Source: Candidatus Dormiibacterota bacterium (lineage in GTDB: Bacteria > Vulcanimicrobiota > Vulcanimicrobiia > Vulcanimicrobiales > Vulcanimicrobiaceae). Taken from it: a DNA stretch of 36,397 nucleotides. Made by a program: the position numbers and the translations under genes. The DNA lies in assembly GCA_035532835.1 (NCBI GenBank), contig DATKQG010000010.1, positions 1 through 36,397 on the forward strand, written 5' to 3'. The notes under the pieces are model-generated. The model saw nothing but the letters and a program-made list of their open reading frames with translations, was not told where the DNA came from and did not search any database. This document shows positions 6,984-14,402 of this stretch, in pieces. Numbering within the stretch: position 1 is the stretch's first letter; the number at the start of each line of letters is the position of its first letter.

Positions 6984-7619
6984 CTAGCGGTGGGCGCTGT
7001 ACTTCGCGTAGCTGGCGAGCACGTTCTGAACGTAATTCTGCGTTTCGGCATAGGGTGGGACGCCGCCGTACTTCTCCACCGCGCCGGGGCCGGCGTTGTA
7101 CGCTGCGACGGCCTTGCGCACGTCGCCGCCGAAGCGATCCATCAAGCCTTTGATGTATTTGGTTCCGCCCCAGACGTTCTGCGCGGGATCGTATGCGTTG
7201 CTGACGCCGAGGCCCGCGGCGGTGCCGGGCATGAGCTGCATCAAACCCTGCGCGCCGACCTTCGACGTGGCGTTCGCGTTGAAGCCGGACTCGTTGGCGA
7301 TGATCGCTTTGACCAAATTCGGGTCGACGCCGAACGTCGTCGCGTTGGCGCTCACCAGTTGATCGATCTGCGCAGGCGGGACCATTGCCGGGGCGTTCGA
7401 AGCCGCGTCGGCGCTGAAGGCCGAGTTGGCCGGATCGAGCGGGGCGTTGCCCTGGCCGTCGATGGCAGCCTGCACCATCGCCGCGAACGACGGGCTGTTC
7501 GGATTGAGTAACGGCAAGCCGTCGATACCGGTACCGTCGGCCATCGGCATGGGCGGGGGCGTACCGGTAATTTGGGCGATGCGCGCGGCGACCGCGGCTA
7601 AATCAGTCGAGATATCCAT
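6984..7619 (-). CDS. lytic transglycosylase (SLT domain), flagellum-associated
   Basis: A 211-residue protein whose C-terminal 120 residues are a soluble lytic transglycosylase domain: LVKAIIANESGFNANATS with the catalytic Glu, GAQGLMQLMPGTA, and AVAAYNAGPGAVEKYGG. It cleaves glycan strands to open the peptidoglycan for the rod. The N-terminal part is low-complexity (Pro, Ala, Asn), and no signal peptide is visible, so export through the flagellar apparatus is possible as for FlgJ. The ATG at 7617-7619 is preceded by GGGAGAAG and overlaps fliI by 17 bases. It takes the place where fliJ normally follows fliI. Confidence 0.92.
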   Translation of the reverse strand: MDISTDLAAVAARIAQITGTPPPMPMADGTGIDGLPLLNPNSPSFAAMVQAAIDGQGNAPLDPANSAFSADAASNAPAMVPPAQIDQLVSANATTFGVDPNLVKAIIANESGFNANATSKVGAQGLMQLMPGTAAGLGVSNAYDPAQNVWGGTKYIKGLMDRFGGDVRKAVAAYNAGPGAVEKYGGVPPYAETQNYVQNVLASYAKYSAHR

Positions 7620-8859
7620 GGGCTTCTCCCAGAGTATCGGCAATCTGCCCGAGTGCCGCTAGTGTTGCGGCCGCCGGCGACGGCTCGCTTCCTTGCTGCA
7701 GGAACCGCCGCAGCGCGGGCTCTGCCTGCAAAGCGTGGCTTAAGCCCTCGGCGTGACAGGGAATGCCCAAGGAGCGGGCCTCGCGCGTGCGCTCGAGCGA
7801 TTCGAGCGCTGCGCGGACGGCGGTAGCCGCATGACGATGCGACGGCGCGGCGGCATGGTGCATCGTTCGGCTCACGCTTTGCAGCACGTCGATGGCCGGG
7901 TAGCGGCCGGCGGCGGCAAGCTCGCCGCTGAGCGCAATGTGCCCGTCCAGCAGCGAGCGGGCCGCTTCGCTGATCGGGTCGCGGTCGTCGCCGTCGTTGA
8001 GCACCGTGGCCAGGAGCGTCGTCGAACCGCCGTAGGCCGGCCCAAATCGCTCCAGCAACAGCGCCAAACGCCCGATCACGCTCGGAGGAAAGCCGGCTCG
8101 CCCAACGCTTTCGCCGGACGCGACGGCGAGCTCGCGAGCCGCGCCCGCATAGCGCGCGAGGCTATCCATGAGCACCAACACGTCGAGCCCGCGCGCGCGC
8201 AAGGCGCCGGCTTGCGCCACCGCCACATCCGCCGCGCGCATTCGCTCCGCGGGCGGGCGATCGCCCGTAGCGCACACGATCGTGGTACGCGCGTCGATGC
8301 GTTGAAGCCACTGCTGCGCCTCGCGTCCGCGTTCGCCGATCAACGCGACGACGACCGCATCGCACGAGACGCCGCGCGCAATGGTTTCCAGCAACGTGCT
8401 CTTGCCGATCCCGGGCGCACCGAAGATGCCGACGCGGGCGCCGCGGCCGATCGTCAGCAGCGCATCGATCGGACGAATGCCCGTCCAGAGCGGTTGCGTA
8501 ACCGTGGCGCGTTCGTCGGGAAGCGGAGGCCGCGCATCGAGCGCGACCAAGGGCCCGTCGAGCCGGGCCTTGGCGTCCAAGGGGCGCAGGCGCGCGTCGA
8601 CGGCGCGACCGAGCGCGCACGTCCCGAGCGGCGCTAGTAACGCGGCGCGGCTAAGGTACGCGCCCGTGCCTGCGCGCAAACCCGCGCAATCGCCGTGCAA
8701 CGCCGCGCTTGCGGTTCCCTCGGCGTCGAGTGCATAGATCGTCGCCATCGTCGGATCGGGCAACGTCGCGATCGTGACGGTGGCTCCGAGCGCGGCGCGG
8801 GGCATCGCAAGTTCGACGAATTGCCCGCGCGCGCGCACGACCGTACCGCGCGCGATCAC
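7603..8859 (-). CDS. fliI: flagellum-specific export ATPase FliI
   Basis: A 418-residue F1-like ATPase that energises type III export. From the GTG start, Walker A GAPGIGKST is at about 147-155, the Walker B strand VLVLMDSLARYA at about 227-238, and between them ALIGERGREAQQW with the catalytic Glu. SVGRAGFPPSVIGRLALLLERFG and the Gly-Gly-Ser-Thr loop followed by VLNDGDDRDPISEAARSLLD are FliI/SctN hallmarks. The GTG at 8857-8859 forms a GTGA overlap with the fliH stop; an upstream TTG at 8871 is the alternative. It is slightly shorter than the usual 430-460 residues. Confidence 0.95.
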   Translation of the reverse strand: MIARGTVVRARGQFVELAMPRAALGATVTIATLPDPTMATIYALDAEGTASAALHGDCAGLRAGTGAYLSRAALLAPLGTCALGRAVDARLRPLDAKARLDGPLVALDARPPLPDERATVTQPLWTGIRPIDALLTIGRGARVGIFGAPGIGKSTLLETIARGVSCDAVVVALIGERGREAQQWLQRIDARTTIVCATGDRPPAERMRAADVAVAQAGALRARGLDVLVLMDSLARYAGAARELAVASGESVGRAGFPPSVIGRLALLLERFGPAYGGSTTLLATVLNDGDDRDPISEAARSLLDGHIALSGELAAAGRYPAIDVLQSVSRTMHHAAAPSHRHAATAVRAALESLERTREARSLGIPCHAEGLSHALQAEPALRRFLQQGSEPSPAAATLAALGQIADTLGEAHGYLD

Positions 8860-9353
8860 GTGCGCCCGCAAGCGTCGAGGAGCGCCTCGAAGCGAGCTCC
8901 GAGCGAAACGTCGATGCTGCCGTGACGAACGTCGATCGCCACGTCGCCGCGCCGCAACTTCGCGTCGGGAATGACTGGGAGCTGCATCGTATGCAGGGCG
9001 TGGAGGTCGTCGGGGTGCACGCGGATGCCGAGCGGGAGGTCGCGGCGCAGTTCGGCAAGCGCGTCATCGACGATCGCGGCGATATCGACCGGAGCCAGAC
9101 GCAATTCGCGCCCGAGAATAGTGGCGCCGAGGTCGCGCATGAACGTTTCGATCCTCGCCGCGCACGCATCCTCGAGCGCGGCCCGCATCCGCTTTATCTG
9201 CGCGACGAACGCGCCGAATACGGCAGCGGCGGCGGCATCGACCGGCGCGCTGCTGCATTCCACGGTTTCCGGCGGAGCAGCTTCCGGCGGGCTATCACAG
9301 GGTGGCGGATCGGGAAACAGGTAGGCTGCCAATGGAACGAATGCGTCAGGCAT
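8856..9353 (-). CDS. fliH: FliH-like stator/regulator of the export ATPase
   Basis: A 165-residue protein between fliF and fliI. The first 40 residues are Pro/Ala-rich; the rest is helical (VFGAFVAQIKRMRAALEDAC, ARIETFMRDLGATILGRELR) followed by ADALAELRRDLPLGIRVHPD-type sequence, DLHALHTMQLPVIPDAKLRRGDVAIDVRHGSIDVSLGAR. That end matches the FliH/HrpE C-terminal domain (V-HPxD followed by D..L..GD..IE...G.ID..L..R). It binds FliI and, through its N-terminus, FliN. The ATG at 9351-9353 overlaps fliF by 8 bases. Confidence 0.88.
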   Translation of the reverse strand: MPDAFVPLAAYLFPDPPPCDSPPEAAPPETVECSSAPVDAAAAAVFGAFVAQIKRMRAALEDACAARIETFMRDLGATILGRELRLAPVDIAAIVDDALAELRRDLPLGIRVHPDDLHALHTMQLPVIPDAKLRRGDVAIDVRHGSIDVSLGARFEALLDACGRT

Positions 9354-10815
9354 GGCGCGAGAGCACTTCCTGCGCGTCCGGGAACAGCGGCGAATGCGGG
9401 CGCTGCATGCGTCGCACGATCGCATCGCGCTCGTGTTGCGGGTAGAGTTCGAGCACGGCGGCGGCCGTTGCCGCCGGCAGCGCGCTGATAATCGCGGCCG
9501 CGGCGTGCGGCGGCTCGTTCGCGAGCGCGCCGCGCACGCCGGCCGGCGTATAGCCGGCAACCGCTTGCGAACGGCGCGCGATCGTGGCGCGCTCGAAGGC
9601 GGCGGCAAGAGCGCCCACCATCGGCCGGGCGGCGATTCGCGCGACCACGACGCCGCCAAACGCCAACGCCAAGGCGGGGAGCAACGGTACGATCGCACCG
9701 TAGAGTAGCCACCAGACGTCGTGCACCGGCGCCGGATCGCGTTGAAAATCGACCGCTTGAACCGTGAGACGATCGCCGCGCCGCGCATCGAAGCCGACGG
9801 TCGCAGCAGCAAGCTCGCGAATGTTCGCGAGATCGATCGCGCGCGCCCGATCGACGAACACGGCGGTCGTCGTGCGGGCTAACCGGCCGGGCGCGCCGCG
9901 CGAGGTGGTTTCCTCCGTATCGCTCCCACGATCGCTCTGCGATGCGCGCTTGAGATAGCGCTTACCGCCCTGCACGTACGACTCTTCGGTTCCGGTTGAA
10001 GCGATCGGCGCGCCCGCGATCACCGAACGCCGCACGCGATGCCGTTCGATCGAGAGCGGATCGGTCTCGGTGTGCACGCGAACGATACTGGTACCGGCGC
10101 CGAACGCGGCGTCCAGCGCAGATTGTAGTGCCGCCTGCAGCGCTCCCGCATCGCTTTGCTCCGCATTCGCGTCGAGTGCGATCCCGCGGTCGTCGAGCAA
10201 CGTCACGCGGGCGGGCGTTAATCCCGCGACGCTCGCCGCGACGAAGGCGCGAATGCCGGTTACGGCCTGGGGAGCGAGCATCGCTCCGGGATGCATCCGC
10301 AATCGCACGCTCGCCGTTGCTTGGGTGGTGTTCTGGTCGGCGAATTCGCTTGCGTGCGCCGGCGCGATGATCACGCGCGCGTCGTCGATTCCGCGGATGC
10401 CGCGCAGGCTCCGCGCGATATCGCCGGCCAGCCCGTCGCGCGCTTGCGCGTCGATCACCGATTGCGGCGTCAGCATGCCGACGGCCGCCAGGGTCTCGCT
10501 GGACGAGGACAGGTGCGCGTGCGGAACGCCTGCCAGCGAGAGCTGCAGCAGCAACCGGCTGCGCGCGCCGGCGGCGATCGTCACGTTGTCGGCGGTCGGC
10601 GTAAACGCGACGTTCCAAGAAGCGAGCCGGTCTTCGACCTCGCGCAGTTGCTCGGCGTGCAGCGGCGTTGCGAACAGCGCGACGCGCGGAGCGTGGGCGA
10701 GGACGCCCGCAACGATTGCCGCGCACGATAGTGTGACGGCGGCAATGCCGCCGCTCCACCGCAATCTGCGCGGTAACAACTTCCACCAAGCCAGGAGTGC
10801 CTCAACGTAGGCCAC
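9346..10815 (-). CDS. fliF: FliF MS-ring protein with C-terminal FliG-middle-like domain
   Basis: A 489-residue protein. Residues 1-35 carry a membrane segment (GGIAAVTLSCAAIVAGVLAH); then come two ring-building motifs (LREVEDRLASWNVAFTPTAD, LARSLRGIRGIDDARVIIAP), a less conserved middle, and a second membrane segment VWWLLYGAIVPLLPALALAF, the usual FliF layout. Beyond it, residues about 427-489 read VRGALANEPPHAAAAIISAL, then a second helix ending AVLELYPQHERDAIVRRM. This is the FliG middle-domain pattern (L..EHPQT.ALILS.L....AA.VL..LP......V..R). The GTG at 10813-10815 follows the fliE stop by one base and has AGGTG upstream. No separate fliG is present in the window. Confidence 0.9.
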   Translation of the reverse strand: MAYVEALLAWWKLLPRRLRWSGGIAAVTLSCAAIVAGVLAHAPRVALFATPLHAEQLREVEDRLASWNVAFTPTADNVTIAAGARSRLLLQLSLAGVPHAHLSSSSETLAAVGMLTPQSVIDAQARDGLAGDIARSLRGIRGIDDARVIIAPAHASEFADQNTTQATASVRLRMHPGAMLAPQAVTGIRAFVAASVAGLTPARVTLLDDRGIALDANAEQSDAGALQAALQSALDAAFGAGTSIVRVHTETDPLSIERHRVRRSVIAGAPIASTGTEESYVQGGKRYLKRASQSDRGSDTEETTSRGAPGRLARTTTAVFVDRARAIDLANIRELAAATVGFDARRGDRLTVQAVDFQRDPAPVHDVWWLLYGAIVPLLPALALAFGGVVVARIAARPMVGALAAAFERATIARRSQAVAGYTPAGVRGALANEPPHAAAAIISALPAATAAAVLELYPQHERDAIVRRMQRPHSPLFPDAQEVLSRHA

Positions 10816-10816
10816 G

Positions 10817-11086
10817 TTACACCTGCATGTTGAGGATGCTCTGGAGCGCCTGCGCGCTTCGCTGCGCCGCCGCCGTCGCGATCGACAGTGCAACGTCGGC
10901 ACGCGCTCGCGCGATCACCGCATCTTGAAGCGAACCGGTGTGCGTGGCGAAGCGATCCTCGGCGCCTTCCGCCGATCGCAGGGTGTCGCCGATCGCGTCC
11001 AGCGCCCGCGCGAACAGCGACGGCTTCGCATCGTGCGACCGTTGGAGGGGGACGGCGATGTCGGGGACGAGGGGCTCGACGGTCAT
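10817..11086 (-). CDS. fliE: flagellar MS-ring/rod junction protein FliE
   Basis: An 89-residue FliE, the adaptor between the MS ring and the proximal rod. The C-terminal half carries the family pattern: LQDAVIARARADVALSIATA then QRSAQALQSILNMQV, close to the canonical L.....V.IA..KA.LA......VR.K...AY.EI..M.V. The N-terminal part is variable as usual. Length is slightly below the usual 100-110. The ATG at 11084-11086 overlaps the flgC stop by 4 bases (ATGA). Confidence 0.92.
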   Translation of the reverse strand: MTVEPLVPDIAVPLQRSHDAKPSLFARALDAIGDTLRSAEGAEDRFATHTGSLQDAVIARARADVALSIATAAAQRSAQALQSILNMQV

Positions 11087-11409
11087 AGACGGCCTGCGTC
11101 GATCGTTCGCTGCGCGAGGGTCTTCGCAAGATCGAATAGGGATGCATCGGCCTCATACGAGCGCGAAGCATTCATGGCGGAGATCATTTCGGTGAGAATA
11201 TCGACGTTGCGGCCGCGCTCTTCACGCGTACCCGCGAAGTGCGCGAGCGCCGTGCCGCCGCGTTCGATCACGGTAAATTCCGGAATCATGCGGGCGTACG
11301 ATCCGTTTGGGCCGGCGGCCTCCGCGGCCGCGACGTTGCGCGCAGCGACATCCAGCGCGGCGCGCTGCGCATCCATTCCGGCAGCCGCCGATGCAAAGAG
11401 ATCGCTCAT
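11083..11409 (-). CDS. flgC: proximal rod protein FlgC, shortened
   Basis: A 108-residue FlgC. The N-terminal rod helix ASAAAGMDAQRAALDVAARN matches the S-SGM-AQR-R-D-IA-N signature, and the C-terminal helix VDILTEMISAMNASRSYEAD followed by LFDLAKTLAQRTIDAGRL matches the V....EM..M..A.R.YEAN.......K.M....L..G end. The central region between them is much reduced: typical FlgC has 134-150 residues, so about 30-40 are missing, leaving little more than the coiled core. ATGA overlap with flgB. Confidence 0.92.
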   Translation of the reverse strand: MSDLFASAAAGMDAQRAALDVAARNVAAAEAAGPNGSYARMIPEFTVIERGGTALAHFAGTREERGRNVDILTEMISAMNASRSYEADASLFDLAKTLAQRTIDAGRL

Positions 11410-11624
11410 GGTTTAGCCACCGCTTTGAGTTCCGCCAGGCGAGCATGGATCGTCGCAAGCAACGCTTCTTGGAACACGGCGGCTTGCGCCGCGCTCGCCA
11501 TCGCAGCATCGGTGGAGCGCGCCGCATGGCCGGCGTTCGCCCGTGCGACGCTGTTTTCGGCATCCTGGAGCCGCATGCGCGCTTCAACCAAAGCGCCGGA
11601 GACGGGAGCGCTCGCATTCATCAT
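11406..11624 (-). CDS. flgB: FlgB-like proximal rod protein, very short
   Basis: A 72-residue protein directly before flgC in the FlgB position. GALVEARMRLQDAENSVARA resembles the FlgB N-terminal helix (L..R...LA.NIANA.T), and FQEALLATIHARLAELKAVA resembles the closing helix. Standard FlgB has about 130 residues, so the middle would be missing. The first ATG at 11622-11624 is followed by a second at 11619-11621. It is the first gene of the cluster, with an 78-base gap to the toxin gene; no convincing promoter could be picked there. Call rests mainly on position and helical pattern. Confidence 0.6.
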   Translation of the reverse strand: MMNASAPVSGALVEARMRLQDAENSVARANAGHAARSTDAAMASAAQAAVFQEALLATIHARLAELKAVAKP

Positions 11625-11702
11625 GCGCTTATGCTAACCCGGCGATGCGTCCACGGCGTTATCGCGACGTGAACGAATCGCGAACGAGCTTACATTAGCG
11701 CG

Positions 11703-12056
11703 CTAAAGGCCAAGCGCAAGCGAGACGCGCTGACGAAGACTGTGCAACTGCCCCGGCGTGATGCACGAGGACGTCGCTTGAATGCGTCGCATCGAAACCG
11801 TCGTGACGTGATGCCCGAGCGCCCACGACGTTCCTTCACCGCCGTTCTGGGGCGTCGGTTCGATTCGCTCGGCAAAGGCCGGATACGCCAATCCTTCGTC
11901 CCGCGTCAGCGGGACAACGAGTATGTTGGGGTAGCCGTCGGGGAAGAGGTCCTCGCCCTCGACGACGATGGCGGGACGAACCTTGCTCGGCTCCTGCGGC
12001 ACCGCCCCGGTACGCCAGTCGACCAGCACGATCGCTCCAGCCTCGGGGCGACTCAT
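11703..12056 (-). CDS. MazF/PemK-family endoribonuclease toxin
   Basis: A 117-residue PemK/MazF-like protein: GAIVLVDWRTGAVPQEPSKV then RPAIVVEGED is the family opening (G.I..VD......G.E....RP.VVV), NILVVPLTRD the second strand, and later HHVTTVSMRRIQA with a Leu/Ser-rich end where MazF has the tail D.Q.R.ID..R......G. It should cleave mRNA. The start ATG at 12054-12056 overlaps the antitoxin stop by 4 bases. It lies just upstream of the flagellar cluster on the same strand. Confidence 0.88.
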   Translation of the reverse strand: MSRPEAGAIVLVDWRTGAVPQEPSKVRPAIVVEGEDLFPDGYPNILVVPLTRDEGLAYPAFAERIEPTPQNGGEGTSWALGHHVTTVSMRRIQATSSCITPGQLHSLRQRVSLALGL

Positions 12057-12295
12057 GGGAGATCGCTCGCCGGCGTTCCGTATTCGTCGATTTCTTGCCG
12101 GGCCTGGGGATGGGCAGCCATGTATGCAGTCACGCGTTCCCCTTCTGCGCGGATGGCTGCTCGAGCCAAGTGGCGGGCCTCAGCCTCAGCGAGGTCGCGA
12201 ATGAATGCGCTCAGCCCGATGCTCCTGCGGCGGGCCTCGGCCTCCAGAATTTTGCGATCGCGGTCATCCAGCCGAATTGTCAACGTAGCGCCCAT
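12053..12295 (-). CDS. ribbon-helix-helix antitoxin partner of MazF/PemK
   Basis: An 80-residue protein with an N-terminal ribbon-helix-helix DNA-binding fold: MGATLTIRLDDRDRKILEAE then RRSIGLSAFIRDLAEAEAR (residues 1-40), and a C-terminal charged tail ending in ASDLP that would wrap the toxin. Start set at the ATG at 12293-12295 because the strand must begin there and the longer ORF runs through the promoter. It lies upstream of and overlapping the toxin gene, the usual antitoxin-first order. The predicted mRNA start coincides with the ATG, so it may be leaderless. Confidence 0.87.
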   Translation of the reverse strand: MGATLTIRLDDRDRKILEAEARRRSIGLSAFIRDLAEAEARHLARAAIRAEGERVTAYMAAHPQARQEIDEYGTPASDLP

Positions 12296-12301
12296 AAACC
12301 G

Positions 12302-12330
12302 ACCGTAACACGCTATGGTGTCACCGTCAA
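12302..12330 (-). promoter_or_regulatory. promoter of the mazEF-like operon, flanked by direct repeats
   Basis: On the minus strand TTGACG (12330-12325), a 17-base spacer and TACGGT (12307-12302) form a near-consensus sigma-70-type promoter. The heptamer GTGTTAC occurs at 12337-12331 and again at 12311-12305, overlapping each promoter element and spaced 26 bases centre to centre. This is compatible with cooperative binding by the RHH antitoxin. Confidence 0.6.
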
Positions 12331-12362
12331 GTAACACAGCTAGGGCCGGCCGGCACGGGCCG

Positions 12363-13415
12363 TTACCGCAGGGGCAAACCGCGGTTGTCGAGGGGGATGC
12401 CGAGGATGAGGCGCGTGACCTCGTTGTAGTTGGCGACGCCGGCGGCGATGTGGTTGCTTTTCAGATACACGTTGTACGTGCGCCAGCTCAAGCGCGCGAG
12501 CGAGAGGTTGATGCGTCGCGCGTTGCGGGCGCGCAGCGCGGCGAAATCGCTCCATACCAGCGGGACGAACGTCGATTTGGCGTAGTGCGGTTGCGGCGGC
12601 AGATAGAGAAAGAGTTCGAGCCAGCCGGAGTATTGCACCGCCGGGTCTTGCGCGCGCAGGCACGTGAGTATGGCCAGATAGTTCGCCTCGTCCTCGCGCG
12701 CGTATGCGGCAACGTGCGACCATTCGTGCGCGAGCGAGAACGGCCGTTCGAACCACAGCAAGTCGGACGCGACCTGCACGTTGAGCGTAAAGGGATTGAT
12801 GAATCCGCTGGTCCCCGTCGCGTTCATGAACGGATCGGCGATGGTCGGCTTCGGCCAACTCACGTGCGGGTTCCAGCCATCGCCCGCGCGGCGAACCAAC
12901 GGCAACCAAGCCGTCCGCAGATCGGCGATGTCGAGCGGCTCGCGGCTTCGCGCATGCGCCGCCGGAGCCAAGGCGTTCATCTCCGCAATCGCGTGCGTGC
13001 GCAGACGATCGACCGCCCCGGTATCGACGCGAGCGGCGTTAAATGCCAGGCGCGATTCCATCGGCGCGCGGTCGTAGTTCCAGCCCCATGCCGCTTCGAA
13101 CCACAGCGCATACGCGCCGGCGATCGCAACGATCTCCACCAGGGCGACGGCAACGCGCCGCCACCGCGGCTTGCGATGCTGCCGTATGGTGACGCTGATG
13201 CGCCAGTACGCAAGCGCGATGCCGAGCAGGCCTGCGAAGTCGCCGAGCGACCACGGCACCGGCCCGGAGATCGCCTGCGCGACGTGCTGCCACGCGGCAT
13301 AGCCGCCGTTCGCATAGACGCGTTCCACCCAGGCTGCAGACGGATGCCACAGCAGCGCGAAGGCCCCCGCAGCAATACCGAGCACTCGCCACCATAAACG
13401 AAAAGAGCCGCCCAT
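12363..13415 (-). CDS. DUF3810 family membrane-anchored zinc-peptidase-like protein
   Basis: About 350 residues from the ATG at 13413-13415, which has GGAG 8 bases upstream; an ATG at 13436 is the alternative. Three hydrophobic segments in the first 110 residues anchor it (WWRVLGIAAGAFALLW, LGDFAGLLGIALAYW, VALVEIVAIAGAYALW). The remainder is presumably extracytoplasmic and carries HEWSH (about residues 230-234) followed by REDEAN, a typical gluzincin HExxH...E arrangement. GFINPFTLNV before it is also conserved in DUF3810. It is probably a zinc metallopeptidase, but the substrate is unknown. Three hairpins separate it from rpsI. Confidence 0.88.
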   Translation of the reverse strand: MGGSFRLWWRVLGIAAGAFALLWHPSAAWVERVYANGGYAAWQHVAQAISGPVPWSLGDFAGLLGIALAYWRISVTIRQHRKPRWRRVAVALVEIVAIAGAYALWFEAAWGWNYDRAPMESRLAFNAARVDTGAVDRLRTHAIAEMNALAPAAHARSREPLDIADLRTAWLPLVRRAGDGWNPHVSWPKPTIADPFMNATGTSGFINPFTLNVQVASDLLWFERPFSLAHEWSHVAAYAREDEANYLAILTCLRAQDPAVQYSGWLELFLYLPPQPHYAKSTFVPLVWSDFAALRARNARRINLSLARLSWRTYNVYLKSNHIAAGVANYNEVTRLILGIPLDNRGLPLR

Positions 13416-13467
13416 ACGGGCAGCTCCATTCGACATCCAACCAACTTCTTCAGCCACCGTCTGCGGC

Positions 13468-13539
13468 TCGGGCGAAGCCCGAACGCGAAGGCGGATTGGC
13501 CTTTAGGCCAACCGCGAAGGATTCGCCGAAGGCGAATCC
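13468..13539 (-). terminator. three consecutive hairpins downstream of rpsI
   Basis: Three inverted repeats lie in tandem within 72 bases: TCGGGC/GCCCGA with a 3-base loop (13468-13482), TTGGCC/GGCCAA with a 4-base loop (13496-13511), and GGATTCGCC/GGCGAATCC (13519-13539). On the minus strand the last reads C-TTCG-G at its tip, the stable UUCG tetraloop. None is followed by a T-run. They start 2 bases after the rpsI stop and probably protect or end the rplM-rpsI mRNA. Confidence 0.6.
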
Positions 13540-13541
13540 AC

Positions 13542-13931
13542 CTAACGTTTTGAGAACTGGAAGCGTTTGCGGGCGCGCTTGCGGCCGTACTTCTTCGATT
13601 CTTTTTCGCGCGGATCGCGGGTGAGGAAACCTTCTTTACGCAGCGTCGCTTTGAACGCTTCGTCGATTTCGAGCAAGGCGCGAGCGATGCCGTGGCGCAC
13701 GGCACCGGCTTGGCCGGTCACGCCGCCGCCCTGCGCCTTAACGCTCACGTCGAAGCGCGCGGTCGTCTGCGTCGCTTCGAGCGGCTGGCGGACGATCTGC
13801 TGCAACTGCGGGCGCGGGAAGTAGTCGTCGATCGACTTTTTGTTGATCGTGATGACGCCCTGCCCGAGCGTGAGTTCCACGCGGGCGATGGCACGCTTAC
13901 GACGACCGGTGGCTTGAATGGCTTCGCTCAA
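13542..13931 (-). CDS. rpsI: 30S ribosomal protein uS9
   Basis: A 129-residue uS9. It starts [20 protein letters not shown], contains [13 protein letters not shown] and [20 protein letters not shown], and ends [17 protein letters not shown], the Lys/Arg-rich tail reaching the P-site tRNA in the 30S subunit. The start is a TTG at 13929-13931 with AGGAG 8 bases upstream. It follows rplM by 9 bases, the conserved rplM-rpsI pair. Full length for the family. Confidence 0.98.
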   Translation of the reverse strand: MSEAIQATGRRKRAIARVELTLGQGVITINKKSIDDYFPRPQLQQIVRQPLEATQTTARFDVSVKAQGGGVTGQAGAVRHGIARALLEIDEAFKATLRKEGFLTRDPREKESKKYGRKRARKRFQFSKR

Positions 13932-13940
13932 AACTGACTC

Positions 13941-14366
13941 CTAGAACAGCGGTTGCGGCTTTTGCGGTTCGTGCGTGTGCTGCTCGCCCACGAAGACGCG
14001 CAGACGATTGAGATGCACGTCGCGCATACGATTGGTCGGGAGCATGCCGCGCACGGCCATTTCGATGAGGCGCTCGGGATGCTTGTCGTGAATCTCGCGA
14101 GCCGTCTTGGTCCGAAGGCCGCCCGGATATCCGCTATGGCGATAGTACACCTTCTGGTCCCACTTGTTGCCGCCCAGTTCGATCTTCTCCGCATTGATCA
14201 CGACCACGTGATCGCCGTCGTCAATGTGGGGCGTCCAGGTTGGCTTATGCTTGCCCGAGAGTGCGCGCGCAATTCGTACCGCGAGCGTGCCCAGGCGTAG
14301 CCCGGCCGCATCGACGATGTACCAATCGTGCTTCGTATCGACAGTCTTCTGTTGGTAAGTACGCAT
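13941..14366 (-). CDS. rplM: 50S ribosomal protein uL13
   Basis: A 141-residue uL13: MRTYQQKTVDTKHDWYIVDA, LGTLAVRIARALSGKHKPTW, DDGDHVVVINAEKIELGGNK, YRHSGYPGGLRTKTAREIHD and AVRGMLPTNRMRD are all classic. The ATG at 14364-14366 is set by homology and by AAGGA 10 bases upstream; the ORF extends further up without a family match. It begins the rplM-rpsI pair after truA, the widespread truA-rplM-rpsI order. Confidence 0.98.
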   Translation of the reverse strand: MRTYQQKTVDTKHDWYIVDAAGLRLGTLAVRIARALSGKHKPTWTPHIDDGDHVVVINAEKIELGGNKWDQKVYYRHSGYPGGLRTKTAREIHDKHPERLIEMAVRGMLPTNRMRDVHLNRLRVFVGEQHTHEPQKPQPLF

Positions 14367-14402
14367 CTCGAAGGTCCTTATTCCGTGGTAAAACCAGAAG
14401 TA

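Noticed and set aside
10816-10902. Longer FliF start at 10902
   Set aside because: It would run through the whole end of fliE with an Arg-rich segment unlike FliF; the GTG at 10815 has AGGTG upstream and follows the fliE stop by one base.
13468-13539. CRISPR-like short repeats
   Set aside because: The three hairpins have different sequences and no spacers, so they are not an array.
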